This document shows positions 36,111-45,735 of a DNA stretch of 64,000 nt, one piece after another. This DNA is from JADCCX01 sp031378805 (lineage in GTDB: Bacteria; Pseudomonadota; Alphaproteobacteria; Rhizobiales; Beijerinckiaceae): positions 1-64,000 of the forward strand of contig JANNEO010000121.1 in assembly GCA_031378805.1 (NCBI GenBank). Direction: 5' to 3'. The notes beneath the pieces are model-generated. The model was not told where the DNA came from and ran no database searches. It saw nothing but the letters and a program-made list of their open reading frames with translations. Each line of letters begins with the position of its first letter. Within the stretch, counting starts at the first letter, position 1. The position numbers were made by a program, and so were the translations under genes.

Positions 36111-37466
36111 ATGACTGTGCTTCATGCCGTGCAAGTCCTGACCAGCGATGGCTGGAAGCAAAATGTGCGCATCACCCTCAGCAAGGGACGCATCAGTGCC
36201 TTGACCAGCAATGCGCAGCCTGGCCCGGGCGAGGAGCGCCACGGCGTTGTCCTGCCCGGTATGCCCAACCTGCACAGCCATGCGTTCCAGCGCGGCATGG
36301 CCGGTCTGGCGGAAACGCGCGGCCAAAGCGCCGACAGCTTCTGGACCTGGCGGGAGGTGATGTATCGCTTTGCCCTGGCAATGACACCGGAGCAGCAGGA
36401 AGCGATTGCCGCGCAAGCCTATGTCGAGATGCTGGAGGCGGGCTTCACCCGTGTGGGTGAGTTTCATTATCTGCATCATCGGCAGCATGGTTCGACACAT
36501 GACGATATCGCGGAAATGGCCATCCGCATTGCCGCTGCGGCCGATGCCACTGGGATAAGGCTCACCCTTCTGCCGGTGTTCTACGCGCATTCCAGTTTCG
36601 GCGGCGCGGCACCCAATGAGCGCCAGCGTCGTTTCATCAACACACGCGACAGCTTTTCCCGGCTGATGGAGGGGGCGGGCAAGCTGGTGGCCGGTCTTGA
36701 TGGTGCAGTTCTGGGGGTCGCGCCCCACAGCCTGCGTGCGGTGACGCCGGAAGATCTGGCCTGGCTGCAGACCATTGCTCCCAATGCGCCGATCCATATC
36801 CATGTCGCGGAACAGGTGCAGGAGGTCGCGGATTGTCTCGCCTGGAGCGGCCAGCGTCCCGTGCAATGGCTCCTCGATCACGCCGCCGTCGACGCCCGAT
36901 GGTGCCTGATCCACGCCACGCATCTCGATGACGCAGAGATCGCCGGAATAGCCCGCACTGGAGCTGTCGTTGGTCTTTGCCCCATCACCGAGGCCAATCT
37001 CGGCGATGGCATCTTCCGGGGCAGGGAGTTTCTCGCAGCGGGCGGTGCGTTCGGCGTTGGCACGGACTCCAATGTGCTGATCGGCCTGGCGGATGAATTG
37101 CGACAGCTCGAATATTCACAACGTCTGCGCGACAGGTCGCGCAACGTCATCGCGCCTGCTGGCGGCTCGACGGGGCGGGCCCTGTTTGGGCAAGCATTCG
37201 CAGGCGGGGGTCAGGCGCTGGGTGCGCAAACCCTCGGCCTTGCGGTTGGTTCGTCAGCAGACTTTGTGTCGCTCGACCGTGATCATCCTGCATTAGCCTC
37301 GAAGAATGCGGATCAGATACTCGATGCCTGGGTTTTTGCCGCTCAGGGGGCAGTGGACTGCGTCTGGGTCAATGGCCGAAAGCGCGTCGAAGGCGGGCGT
37401 CACCGCGATCGTGAGCACGTTGCAAGCCGTTTTCGGCAGGCCATGGCGCAGCTTTCAGACATGTAG
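36111..37466 (+). CDS. hutF: Formimidoylglutamate deiminase HutF
   Basis: This 451-residue amidohydrolase turns N-formimino-L-glutamate into N-formyl-L-glutamate plus ammonia, feeding HutG. Metal-binding NLHSHAFQRGMAG (~52-64) and later VAPHSLRAV, HIHVAEQ and GTDSNVLIGL blocks match the family. The ATG at 36111 has GGGG six bases upstream. ATGs at 36051 and 36105 are in frame, and the frame is open back into hutI, but those extensions are unlike the family. Its presence defines the five-step, formate-producing version of histidine catabolism. Confidence 0.94.
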   Translation: MTVLHAVQVLTSDGWKQNVRITLSKGRISALTSNAQPGPGEERHGVVLPGMPNLHSHAFQRGMAGLAETRGQSADSFWTWREVMYRFALAMTPEQQEAIAAQAYVEMLEAGFTRVGEFHYLHHRQHGSTHDDIAEMAIRIAAAADATGIRLTLLPVFYAHSSFGGAAPNERQRRFINTRDSFSRLMEGAGKLVAGLDGAVLGVAPHSLRAVTPEDLAWLQTIAPNAPIHIHVAEQVQEVADCLAWSGQRPVQWLLDHAAVDARWCLIHATHLDDAEIAGIARTGAVVGLCPITEANLGDGIFRGREFLAAGGAFGVGTDSNVLIGLADELRQLEYSQRLRDRSRNVIAPAGGSTGRALFGQAFAGGGQALGAQTLGLAVGSSADFVSLDRDHPALASKNADQILDAWVFAAQGAVDCVWVNGRKRVEGGRHRDREHVASRFRQAMAQLSDM

Positions 37467-37527
37467 AACCATGCTGAAACACGATCCCGACATTGTCATC
37501 GAGGTTGGAAGGCCAGCCTTGCACTCC

Positions 37528-39408
37528 TCACGCCCGAACTTTTACATATTCACCCGGTGCATCGCCTAGGGGCGGATGTTTCTTCGATCCTGGCACACGC
37601 GCCTTGGTCTCGCCCGGTGCCTGCTCGCGCAGCCAGACGATCCAGTCGAGCCACCAAGACCCTGGCGTTTCCTTGGCGGTTGCCACCCAATCCTCGAACT
37701 CGCCCGTCACCGGGCCGCCTGTCCAGTACTGGTACTTGCCTTTGGCCGCCGGGTTGACGACGCCGGCGATATGGCCTGACCCGCCCATGACATAGCGCAC
37801 GGGACCACCGAAGAATTTCGACCCCACGAAGACCGAGCGGGCGGGCGCGATGTGGTCTTCCTTCGCTGCAAGGTTGTAGATCGGCGTCATCACCTTGCCG
37901 AGGTCGAGCATTTCGCCCGCAACCTCCATCGTACCCTGGCTGAGGCGGTTTTCGAGGTAGCAATTGCGCAGGTAGAAGCGGTGATTGGCCTCAGGCATCC
38001 GCGTCGAATCCGAGTTCCAGTAGAGCAGGTCGAACGCCGCCGGTTCCTTGCCCTTGAGATAGGTGTTCACGACGTAGGGCCAGATCAGGTCAAGTGGTCG
38101 CAGCATGTTGAAAGCCGACGCCATGCGCGCGCCCGGCAGATAGCCCAGACGTTGCATCGCCTCTTCAACGGCAGCGATCTGTTCTTCGTCAGCGAAAATC
38201 TTCAGGTCGCCCGCATGGGTGAAGTCCACTTGCGTTGTCAGGAAGGTCGTGGACGCCACACGGTCCTCGCCCTTGGCAGCCAGCCAGGCCAGCGTGACGG
38301 CAAGCATCGTGCCCCCCACACAATAGCCAATGGTGTGTGCTTTTGGCTCGCCAGTGATCTCCTTCGCCGCATCGAGCGCCGCCAGGATGCCGTCGCGCAT
38401 GTAAGTCTCGAAATCCGCCTTGGCATGACGCTCATCCGGATTGACCCACGACACCACGAAAACAGTGACGCCTTGCTCGACGCACCACCTGATGAAGCTT
38501 TTCTCGGCATTGAGATCGAGAATGTAGAACTTGTTGATCCAGGGCGGCACGATCACCAGCGGCGTCTTCAGCACCGCCTCGGTCGACGGGTTGTACTGGA
38601 TCAATTCGATCAGATGGTTGCGGAACACCACCTTGCCCGGCGTGGTCGCCATGTTGACACCCACCACGAAGCCATCGGTGCCGGTCTGTCGGATTTTCAG
38701 GTCGCCATGTCCCGCCTCCACATCCTCGGCCATCATGCGGAAGCCGCGAACCAGGTTGTCGCCGCTTTCGTGCAAGGTGGTGCGCAGCAGCTCCGGATTG
38801 GTGGGAACGAAATTGGAGGGTGAAAGCGCCCCGGCCATCTGCTTCACATAGAAACCAGCCTTGCTGCGTGTGACGTCATCCAGGCCGTCCGCTTTCTCGA
38901 CCAGTCCATCGGCCCAGCGCGTTGTCACCAGATATGCCTGCTTGAGAAAGTCAAAATAGGGATTGTTCGACCATTCTCCGTCCTTGAAGCGATTGTCCTT
39001 CGGATCAGGTGTGGCGACTGGTTCCGGACTTTCGCCATTCATCTTCTGCAACGTGTTCGACCACAGCGCCATCATGTTGACGGTGATTGTCTTTTGCGCC
39101 TCCAGCGCACGGGTCGGATCCGACATCCAGTGTTCCGCGAGCTTGCCCAGCGTCTTGACCATGTCATTGCCCTCGTTGGAGGGGGCCAGGGATTTTTCGC
39201 CGGATTCGCGCGGACGGATATAGGCAGCGGCGACCTTGCCAGCTTCCTCGATCAATCGCGCAGCATTGACTGCCAGTTTTTCGACGTCGAACACTTGGGG
39301 CTGGTCGCCGTGAGGGCGCAATTCATCCTGTGCAACAGGCTTGTTCGCCGCATCATTGGGCGCAGCGCCTTGACCTTTCTGCGGCTGTGGCGTCAGTGCC
39401 GCAGGCAT
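37528..39408 (-). CDS. phaC: Class I poly(3-hydroxyalkanoate) synthase PhaC
   Basis: This 626-residue enzyme polymerises (R)-3-hydroxyacyl-CoA into storage polyester on granules. The lipase-like box is GYCVGG with nucleophile Cys363. The catalytic Asp lies in AAKEDHIAP and the His in GGSGHIAGVVNP. Its length fits class I, which works without PhaE or PhaR. A low-complexity ~75-residue N-terminus precedes the PhaC N-domain. The ATG at 39408 has GGAGG close upstream; a second in-frame ATG is ten codons earlier. It is divergent from a lipoprotein gene, an order (phaC, lipoprotein, aminotransferase) I recognise from related genomes. phaA, phaB and phasin genes are not in the window. Confidence 0.95.
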   Translation of the reverse strand: MPAALTPQPQKGQGAAPNDAANKPVAQDELRPHGDQPQVFDVEKLAVNAARLIEEAGKVAAAYIRPRESGEKSLAPSNEGNDMVKTLGKLAEHWMSDPTRALEAQKTITVNMMALWSNTLQKMNGESPEPVATPDPKDNRFKDGEWSNNPYFDFLKQAYLVTTRWADGLVEKADGLDDVTRSKAGFYVKQMAGALSPSNFVPTNPELLRTTLHESGDNLVRGFRMMAEDVEAGHGDLKIRQTGTDGFVVGVNMATTPGKVVFRNHLIELIQYNPSTEAVLKTPLVIVPPWINKFYILDLNAEKSFIRWCVEQGVTVFVVSWVNPDERHAKADFETYMRDGILAALDAAKEITGEPKAHTIGYCVGGTMLAVTLAWLAAKGEDRVASTTFLTTQVDFTHAGDLKIFADEEQIAAVEEAMQRLGYLPGARMASAFNMLRPLDLIWPYVVNTYLKGKEPAAFDLLYWNSDSTRMPEANHRFYLRNCYLENRLSQGTMEVAGEMLDLGKVMTPIYNLAAKEDHIAPARSVFVGSKFFGGPVRYVMGGSGHIAGVVNPAAKGKYQYWTGGPVTGEFEDWVATAKETPGSWWLDWIVWLREQAPGETKARVPGSKKHPPLGDAPGEYVKVRA

Positions 39409-39517
39409 GACACCTCCGCTCCCCACCTTGTTGCGCAACGGCTTCCTCTCCGGTTCGGTCTATCGCTCACACGATTGCCGTATTAAAGGTTCTGTTACCT
39501 TGTTGAGCGACCAATCA

Positions 39518-40072
39518 ATGACACGCTTTGGCTTCTTTAACCCGATGCACACATCATCAGCAAATCAATCCCGTGGCTCTGCCTTGAATTCAGGGCGGAT
39601 TGCAGCTTTGATCCAGCGCCTTTGCGCTGCGGGTTTCATGCTTGTCTTGGCAGCTTGCAACAGCGCGGGTGATCCGAATCATCCCCTACGCGGAGCTGCA
39701 TCTACCGTAGGTTGGGCCACGACAGCGGGCGAGCCGAAGGATTTCGTGATCGCCCGGCGCGGCACGACGGACCTCAGTTATGTTCCGGTGGGCCGCGGTG
39801 GCATTGAGCGCCCTGTTGTCGTGCGCAATGCAGCCGCAGTGCAGGGCCTTGAAGGCGAGCTGGACCGCCAGCGTGACCAAAGCGAGGGCTTCGCCCGCCG
39901 CCAACTTCCAGCCGGGGCCTACGGCCGGCCGCTGCCCTCGGTTGCCGCTCCACCACGCTCCCAACGTGCCGGGGCGCCCGAGCGAGCGACAGCAGGCCAA
40001 CCCGCGAGCTATCCCGTCAATCCAAACCGCCTCCGCCAGATCCGCGAGAATTCGCGGCAGGCCAATGACTGA
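39518..40072 (+). CDS. Putative lipoprotein of unknown function
   Basis: This protein of about 184 residues has an N-terminal hydrophobic stretch and lipobox (FMLVLAAC), so it should be lipid-anchored in the envelope. The rest is hydrophilic and rich in Arg, Gly, Ala and Pro, with no recognised domain (TTAGEPKDFVIARRGTTDLSYVP is the most ordered-looking part). An ATG at 39518 is chosen. A second at 39545 would give a more usual signal length, and the frame stays open back into the phaC start region. It is 18 bases upstream of the alaC-like gene and probably co-transcribed with it. Confidence 0.75.
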   Translation: MTRFGFFNPMHTSSANQSRGSALNSGRIAALIQRLCAAGFMLVLAACNSAGDPNHPLRGAASTVGWATTAGEPKDFVIARRGTTDLSYVPVGRGGIERPVVVRNAAAVQGLEGELDRQRDQSEGFARRQLPAGAYGRPLPSVAAPPRSQRAGAPERATAGQPASYPVNPNRLRQIRENSRQAND

Positions 40073-40090
40073 TCGACCAGAGCAACAGCC

Positions 40091-41311
40091 ATGAACCAGT
40101 TCCACCGCATCCGCCGTCTTCCGCCCTACGTCTTCGAGCAGGTCAACAAGATCAAGGCGAAGGCGCGGGCCAATGGGGCTGATATCATCGATCTGGGCAT
40201 GGGCAATCCGGACATGCCTGCGCCCAAGCACGTGCTGGAGAAGATGATCGAGACCGTGGGCAAGCCCCGCACGGATCGCTACTCTTCTTCCAAGGGCATT
40301 CCCGGCCTGCGCCGCGCGCAGGCCAACTATTACGCCAGACGGTTCGGCGTGAAGCTGAACCCCGATACCCAGGTCGTCGCCACTTTGGGATCGAAGGAAG
40401 GCTTCGCCAACATGGCGCAGGCGATTACCGGGCCGGGCGATGTGGTGTTGGTGCCCAACCCCTCTTATCCGATCCATGCCTTTGGCTTTCTCATGGCAGG
40501 TGGCGTGATCCGCTCTGTGCCCGCCGAGCCAACCCCGGACTTTTTCCCGGCGGCCGAACGCGCGATCATGCATTCGGTGCCCAAGCCCATCGCGCTGGTC
40601 GTGTGCTATCCGTCCAACCCGACGGCGATGGTGGCTGATCTTGATTTCTACAAGGATCTGGTGGCTTTCGCCAAGAAGCACGAGATCATCCTGCTGTCCG
40701 ATCTTGCTTATGCCGAGGTGTATTTCGACGACAACAACCCGCCGCCCTCGTTGTTGCAGGTCAATGGCGCGATGGATGTGGCGGTCGAATTCACCTCGAT
40801 GTCGAAGACGTTTTCGATGGCCGGATGGCGCATGGGTTTCGCGGTCGGCAACGACCAGCTTCTGGCGGCTCTGACCCGCGTGAAAAGCTACCTCGACTAC
40901 GGCGCCTACACGCCTATCCAGGTAGCGGCTGCCGCAGCCCTCAATGGTCCCGAGGATTGCATCCATGAGATGCGGGCGGTCTATCGTACGCGTCGGGATG
41001 CCATGGTTGAAAGCTTCGGCAAGGCTGGCTGGGATATCCCGCCGCCATCGGCCTCGATGTTCGCCTGGGTCAAGATTCCCGAGCCGTTCCGCCACCTTGG
41101 CAGCCTCGAGTTCTCCAAGCTGCTGGTAGAGAACGCCGAAGTCGCCGTGGCACCAGGCATCGGTTTTGGTGAGCACGGCGATGATTACGTGCGCCTCGCA
41201 CTCGTCGAGAACGAGCAACGCATTCGCCAGGCCGCCCGCAATATCGGCAAGTTCCTCAAAACGGCCGACACCAAATTGCACAACGTGGTGGATCTCAAGA
41301 AGACGGCGTGA
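40091..41311 (+). CDS. alaC: AlaC-like aminotransferase (alanine / LL-diaminopimelate aminotransferase family)
   Basis: This 406-residue PLP enzyme most resembles the AlaC/YfdZ group that makes alanine from pyruvate and glutamate. It begins FHRIRRLPPYVFEQVNKIK, with DLGMGNPDMPAP (~36-47) next. YPSNPTAMV replaces the usual NPTG-type block, SDLAYAEVYF binds the cofactor pyridine, and the Schiff-base Lys is in SMSKTFSMAGWRMGF (~residue 238). The same fold includes LL-DAP aminotransferases, but the N-terminal signature favours AlaC. It follows the lipoprotein gene and converges on the SbtA-like gene. Confidence 0.85.
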   Translation: MNQFHRIRRLPPYVFEQVNKIKAKARANGADIIDLGMGNPDMPAPKHVLEKMIETVGKPRTDRYSSSKGIPGLRRAQANYYARRFGVKLNPDTQVVATLGSKEGFANMAQAITGPGDVVLVPNPSYPIHAFGFLMAGGVIRSVPAEPTPDFFPAAERAIMHSVPKPIALVVCYPSNPTAMVADLDFYKDLVAFAKKHEIILLSDLAYAEVYFDDNNPPPSLLQVNGAMDVAVEFTSMSKTFSMAGWRMGFAVGNDQLLAALTRVKSYLDYGAYTPIQVAAAAALNGPEDCIHEMRAVYRTRRDAMVESFGKAGWDIPPPSASMFAWVKIPEPFRHLGSLEFSKLLVENAEVAVAPGIGFGEHGDDYVRLALVENEQRIRQAARNIGKFLKTADTKLHNVVDLKKTA

Positions 41312-41341
41312 GGACTTTGATCAGCCCCCACGCCTGATTGG

Positions 41342-42313
41342 CTACCGGTAGAGCCACCCCGCATAGTGATAATAAAGCGGCAGGCCGATCAGCAGGTTGA
41401 ACGGAAACGTCACGCCCAGCGATGCTGTGAGGTAGATGCCGGGATTGGCGTCCGGCAGGGCTGCGCGACACGCCGCCGGTGCGTCGATATAGGATGAGCT
41501 GGCACAGATCGCGCCCAGCACGAACGCCCCGCCAAGGCTGAGACCGGCCAGCCAGCCCAATGTGACGCCAACCAGGCCCCACACGATGGGCGAGAGAATG
41601 GCGAAGCTGGTCATGAACCGGCCAACCGCTGCAAAGCCCTTGATCTGCCGCGCCGCCGTCATGCCCATTTCCAGCAGGAAAAGCATGAGGAATCCCCGGA
41701 ACAGGCCTTCATAGAACGGCGATATCTGGTTCCATTGCCCGTCAGTCGCAACCGCGCCGATGATCATGCCGCCAGTCAGCAGCAGGATGCCCCTGCCACG
41801 CAGCGTGTCGGCCATGAGATCGCCAAGCCTTGCTCCACCATTCTCCCGCCCGCGTGACCATCGTGCCAGCAGCAGTGAAATGATGACACCCCATTCCATC
41901 AAGGCAACAACCGCCGTGAGATAGCCTTCGCTCGGCGTGTTCATGGCGCGCGCGAAAGCGACCGCAGCGAAGAAGGTCACGGACGATACGGAGCCATAAT
42001 GCGCGGCCACGGCGGCGGCATTCGAGATATCGAACCCGCCGATGCGCCGCGCAATGGCGTAGGTCACGATCGGGATCGCAAATGTCAGAAGCACTGTGAC
42101 GCTCAGCAGCCCGGTGATGTCGCCAAGGTTCGCCTTTGCCAGCTCCCGCCCGCCCGTGAGACCGATGGAAAACAGCAGATAGATCGAAATCAGCTTCAAG
42201 ACAGGCTCGGGCAGTTCCAGTTCGCTTCGGATCAGACCGGCGACAATGCCCAGAAGAAAGGCCAGCACGATGGGACTCATGAAATTGGTAATCAGAATGT
42301 CAAAGCCGTTCAC
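41342..42313 (-). CDS. Sodium-dependent bicarbonate transporter family permease (SbtA-like)
   Basis: This 323-residue membrane protein with about ten helices belongs to the Sbt_1 family (PF05982), whose cyanobacterial member imports bicarbonate with sodium. Family blocks are FMSPIVLAFLLGIVAG at the start, AAVAAHYGSVSSVTF in the middle, and SSYIDAPAACRAALPDANPG followed by SLGVTFPFNLLIGLPLYY near the end. The start is a GTG at 42313 with AGGAG five bases upstream, better than the upstream ATGs at 42328 or 42343. No SbtB (PII-like) partner is adjacent. In a non-photosynthetic host the substrate may be bicarbonate for carboxylases or another anion. Confidence 0.85.
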   Translation of the reverse strand: MNGFDILITNFMSPIVLAFLLGIVAGLIRSELELPEPVLKLISIYLLFSIGLTGGRELAKANLGDITGLLSVTVLLTFAIPIVTYAIARRIGGFDISNAAAVAAHYGSVSSVTFFAAVAFARAMNTPSEGYLTAVVALMEWGVIISLLLARWSRGRENGGARLGDLMADTLRGRGILLLTGGMIIGAVATDGQWNQISPFYEGLFRGFLMLFLLEMGMTAARQIKGFAAVGRFMTSFAILSPIVWGLVGVTLGWLAGLSLGGAFVLGAICASSSYIDAPAACRAALPDANPGIYLTASLGVTFPFNLLIGLPLYYHYAGWLYR

Positions 42314-42589
42314 GGGAACTCCTGTCATTGTTGCAATGCACAAGGGCAGGTAGCGGAGCTAATTCACAATATCAAACGTTTAATTTACACCAAACACATT
42401 GCCATATGATAATATCCACCGTGCCTGGCGGTGGTTGGCGATTGCGGATCGTAAACGATAGTTTGCACTAACACGGGGCTTTAAAGTGCGTCTGATACCG
42501 AAGAATGAAATCCGTCGACAACCGAGATGGCTGGTGCGGTTATCGGGTGGATATGCCTTCTCGCAAGGAGACAAAGGTAAGTTTCAAAC

Positions 42590-43996
42590 TTATTCCGCCG
42601 CAGCTTTCAATTCGCCGTCGCGCCAGTCGAGCAGCGCCGCTTTGGCCCGTGCAGTCAATGCACGTTTCTTTGCCGCGGCCTTGTCGCCACCCTTGAGGCG
42701 CTTGCCATCCGCACCCTTCAACGCGATCTCGATGGGCTGGAACAGGCCGAAATTGATGTTCATGGGCTGATAGGATTTCGGCCCCGCATCAATCGTGGTG
42801 AGGTGCCCACCCGTGATATGATTGAGCAGTGATCCCATGGCTGTTGTCTCGGGCGGTGCGCAGAGGGGATTTCCAAAGCGCTCGGCTGCTGCAAAGCGTC
42901 CAGCCATCAGCCCGACGGCTGCACTTTCCACATAGCCCTCGCAGCCCGTGATCTGTCCGGCAAAGCGCAGGCGTGGTTCGGCTTTCAACCGGAGCGATGG
43001 ATCGAGCAGACGCGGACTGTCGAGATACGTGTTGCGGTGAATGCCGCCGAGGCGGGCGAACTCCGCCTTTTCCAGGCCGGGAATCATCCGCAACACATCG
43101 GCCTGCGCACCGTATTTCAACTTGGTCTGGAACCCGACCATGTTGAACAGCGTGCCCAGTGCATTGTCCTGCCGCAGTTGCACCACGGCATGGGCCTTGA
43201 TCTGCGGCTGGTGTGGATTGGTCAGGCCCACCGGCTTCATCGGGCCAAAGCGCAAGGTCTCGCGGCCGCGCTCCGCCATCACCTCGATGGGCAGGCAGCC
43301 ATCGAAGTAGGGCGTTCCCTCCCATTCCTTGAATTCGGTCTTGTCCGCCGCAAGCAGTGCATCGAGAAAGGCGTTGTACTGCGCTTCATCCATGGGACAG
43401 TTCAGATAATCCGCGCCCGTTCCGCCCGGTCCCGGCTTGTCATAGCGAGACTGGAACCAGGCTTTTCCCATATCCACGCTCTCGCGGTAGACGATAGGCG
43501 CAATGGCATCGAAGAAAGCGAGGCTGTCGGCTCCGGTTTTCGAGCGTATCGCCTCCGCCAGGTCAGGCGAAGTCAGCGGGCCGGTGGCGATAATCACGCT
43601 GTCCCAGTCACTTGGCGGCAAACCTTGAATCTCTTCACGAGCAATGGTGATCAGCGGATGCGCCGCAAGCGCCGCCGTCACTGCCTCAGAAAATCCGTCA
43701 CGATCGACGGCGAGCGCCGACCCCGCAGGCACCTGATGCTTGTCCGCCGTTGCCATGATCAGCGAATGAAGCTGCCGCATCTCCCAGTGGATCTGGCCCA
43801 CAGCATTCATCTCGGCATCATCTGAGCGAAACGAGTTGGAGCATACGAGTTCCGCCAGCCCCTGCGTCTTGTGGGCATCGGTCATCCGGACGGGGCGCAT
43901 TTCGTGCAGCACGACAGGAACGCCCGCTTGGGCAATTTGCCAGGCCGCTTCGGAGCCCGCAAGACCGCCGCCGATGATGTGGATGGGGTGTGTCAT
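42590..43996 (-). CDS. trmFO: Methylenetetrahydrofolate-tRNA (uracil-54-C5) methyltransferase TrmFO
   Basis: This 468-residue flavoprotein makes ribothymidine at position 54 of tRNA using methylene-THF and FADH2. The N-terminal FAD-binding motif is GGGLAGSEAA (~8-17). Next comes VVLHEMRP and the SNSFRSDD block (~54-61), which carries a family cysteine just before it. The C-terminus has the TGCEGYVESAAVGLMAGRF signature (split by Ala and Val). The gene is full length with a normal start. It lies 46 bases downstream of dnaB on the same strand, whereas related genomes often have alr and radA there. Confidence 0.95.
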   Translation of the reverse strand: MTHPIHIIGGGLAGSEAAWQIAQAGVPVVLHEMRPVRMTDAHKTQGLAELVCSNSFRSDDAEMNAVGQIHWEMRQLHSLIMATADKHQVPAGSALAVDRDGFSEAVTAALAAHPLITIAREEIQGLPPSDWDSVIIATGPLTSPDLAEAIRSKTGADSLAFFDAIAPIVYRESVDMGKAWFQSRYDKPGPGGTGADYLNCPMDEAQYNAFLDALLAADKTEFKEWEGTPYFDGCLPIEVMAERGRETLRFGPMKPVGLTNPHQPQIKAHAVVQLRQDNALGTLFNMVGFQTKLKYGAQADVLRMIPGLEKAEFARLGGIHRNTYLDSPRLLDPSLRLKAEPRLRFAGQITGCEGYVESAAVGLMAGRFAAAERFGNPLCAPPETTAMGSLLNHITGGHLTTIDAGPKSYQPMNINFGLFQPIEIALKGADGKRLKGGDKAAAKKRALTARAKAALLDWRDGELKAAAE

Positions 43997-44042
43997 GAAA
44001 GGGACTTAGCGGCCTTGCGCCTTGAGGGCAAACGGCTAACGC

Positions 44043-45530
44043 CTATCCCATGCGTGTTGGCGTGCGGTCTTCCTGCGCCAGATCGCCGAAGCGCGTGACT
44101 TCAGCGTCAAACTGCATTTCCACAGTGCCGGTCGGACCGTGGCGCTGCTTGCCCAGAATCACCTCGGCGCGGCCATAAGCACGTTCCATCTCGGCTTGCC
44201 ACTTAAGGAACTCTTCCGTGCCTTCGCGCGGCTGCTTGTTCTTGAGGTAGTATTCCTCGCGGTAGACGAACATCACCACGTCGGCATCCTGCTCGATCGA
44301 TCCCGATTCACGCAGGTCTGACAGTTGCGGTCGCTTGTCGTCGCGGTTCTCGACCTGACGCGAAAGCTGCGACAGCGCGATGATGGGAACTTCAAGCTCC
44401 TTCGCCAGCGCCTTCATGCCGGTTGTGATTTCTGTCATTTCCTGCACGCGGTTCTCGCCTTTCTTGGAGGCACCGGACAGCAGTTGCAGGTAGTCTACGA
44501 CGAGGACATCAAGGCCGCGCTGGCGCTTCAGCCGGCGGGCACGGGCCGCAAGCTGGGCAATGGAGATGCCGCCGGTCTGGTCGATGTAAAGCGGCGCGGA
44601 TTGCATGTTGCGTGACGCCTCGACCACGCGCTCGAACTCACTCTGCTGGATGTCGCCGCGGCGGATCTTGTAGGACGGAACACCAGATTGCTCCGCAATG
44701 ATGCGGGTTGCGAGCTGTTCTGCCGACATTTCTAGCGAGAAGAAGCCGACGATGCCGCCATCCAGCGCCTCACGGCGTCCATCCGGTGACACTTCGGCGC
44801 GGTAGGCCTTGGCGATGTTGAAGGCGATGTTGGTGGCCAGCGCCGTCTTGCCCATGCCGGGGCGTCCAGCCAGGATGATCAGGTCGGAGCGCTGCAAGCC
44901 ACCCATCATGCGGTCGAGATCGTGGAGGCCCGTGGCGATGCCTGACAGGTTGCCGTCGCGCTCAAACGCCTTGGCCGCCATGTCGACGGCGTGCGAGAGG
45001 GCATCGGCAAAGCGCTGGAACCCGCCCTCGAACTTGCCGCTTTCCGCCAGACCGTAGAGTTTGCGCTCCGCATCCTCGATCTGGTTGCGGGGCGTCATGT
45101 CGGCGGGAGAATCATAGGCGACGGCTGAAATCTCCTCGCCCACCAGAATGAGATTGCGCCGCAAGGACAGGTCGCGCACGGATTTGGCGTATTCGACCGC
45201 ATTGATCACGGTGGTGGCTTCTGCAGCCAGACGCGCCAGATACTGCGCCACCGTCATCCCCCCCAGATCGAGATCGCCCAGGAACATCTTGAGTGTGATC
45301 GGCGTGGCGATCTTGCCGGATCGCAGCAGCGTGGAGATTACCTCGTAGATGCGCCTGTGGACGCCCTCATAGAAATGCTCGGGTTGAAGGACATCCGAAA
45401 CGCGGTCGAATGCCTCGTTGTGGACGAGGATGACGCCCAGCACTGCCCGCTCCAGCTCGATATTGTGGGGCGCGAGCTTCGCTTCGGTCGTGATCGAAGC
45501 GCTGGGAACGATGGAGAGGGCAATGGACAT
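44043..45530 (-). CDS. dnaB: Replicative DNA helicase DnaB
   Basis: This 495-residue hexameric helicase unwinds DNA ahead of the replisome. The N-terminal primase-interacting domain (PHNIELERAVLGVILVHNEAF) is followed by the RecA-like domain with Walker A GRPGMGKTALATN (~222), GFFSLEMSAEQLATR, and the Walker B-type DVLVVDYLQLLSG. Motif H4 is SDLRESGSIEQDADVV. All are intact and there is no intein. It lies downstream of rplI in the conserved order, after a terminator and a 205-base gap that should hold its own promoter. Confidence 0.97.
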   Translation of the reverse strand: MSIALSIVPSASITTEAKLAPHNIELERAVLGVILVHNEAFDRVSDVLQPEHFYEGVHRRIYEVISTLLRSGKIATPITLKMFLGDLDLGGMTVAQYLARLAAEATTVINAVEYAKSVRDLSLRRNLILVGEEISAVAYDSPADMTPRNQIEDAERKLYGLAESGKFEGGFQRFADALSHAVDMAAKAFERDGNLSGIATGLHDLDRMMGGLQRSDLIILAGRPGMGKTALATNIAFNIAKAYRAEVSPDGRREALDGGIVGFFSLEMSAEQLATRIIAEQSGVPSYKIRRGDIQQSEFERVVEASRNMQSAPLYIDQTGGISIAQLAARARRLKRQRGLDVLVVDYLQLLSGASKKGENRVQEMTEITTGMKALAKELEVPIIALSQLSRQVENRDDKRPQLSDLRESGSIEQDADVVMFVYREEYYLKNKQPREGTEEFLKWQAEMERAYGRAEVILGKQRHGPTGTVEMQFDAEVTRFGDLAQEDRTPTRMG

Positions 45531-45660
45531 GGGTTTGTGTCGGTCAAGCCTCGGTGGATCGCAAGCGCCGCCAAACAGTTCAGACCGCTATTCACAGGGC
45601 TGAAAAATATGTCCGAATCAGCTTGACGGATTTCGCCACAAGTGTCGCTGAAAACCCGCC

Positions 45661-45692
45661 AAAAACAAGAACGCCCGCCGGTGAGGGCGGGC
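45661..45692 (-). terminator. Rho-independent terminator of the rpsF-rplI operon
   Basis: On the minus strand a GCCCGCC/GGCGGGC hairpin with a six-base loop (45673-45692) is followed by the T-rich GTTCTTGTTTTT. It lies 44 bases after the rplI stop and before dnaB. Confidence 0.8.
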
Positions 45693-45702
45693 GAGCTTTG
45701 TT

Positions 45703-45722
45703 CCTTCTCCCGAGGGAGAAGG
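45703..45722. repeat. Partial family A palindromic repeat
   Basis: CCTTCTCCCGAGGGAGAAGG is a perfect 20-base palindrome. It matches the terminal block of the family A elements at 24-75 and 2834-2952, and sits between rplI and its terminator. Confidence 0.75.
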
Positions 45723-45735
45723 ACAAGTGAGATCA

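Noticed and set aside
37467..37527. AAGGC/GCCTT stem between hutF and phaC as a bidirectional terminator
   Set aside because: The loop is only two bases and no T or A run flanks it.
39686..41281. 531-codon open frame on the minus strand opposite the lipoprotein and alaC-like genes
   Set aside because: The forward-strand genes have clear family motifs and ribosome-binding sites. The reverse translation has none.
42417..42435. CCACCG/CGGTGG dyad upstream of the SbtA-like gene as a terminator or operator
   Set aside because: It has a six-base stem with no T run on either strand, which is too weak to call in the absence of conservation data.
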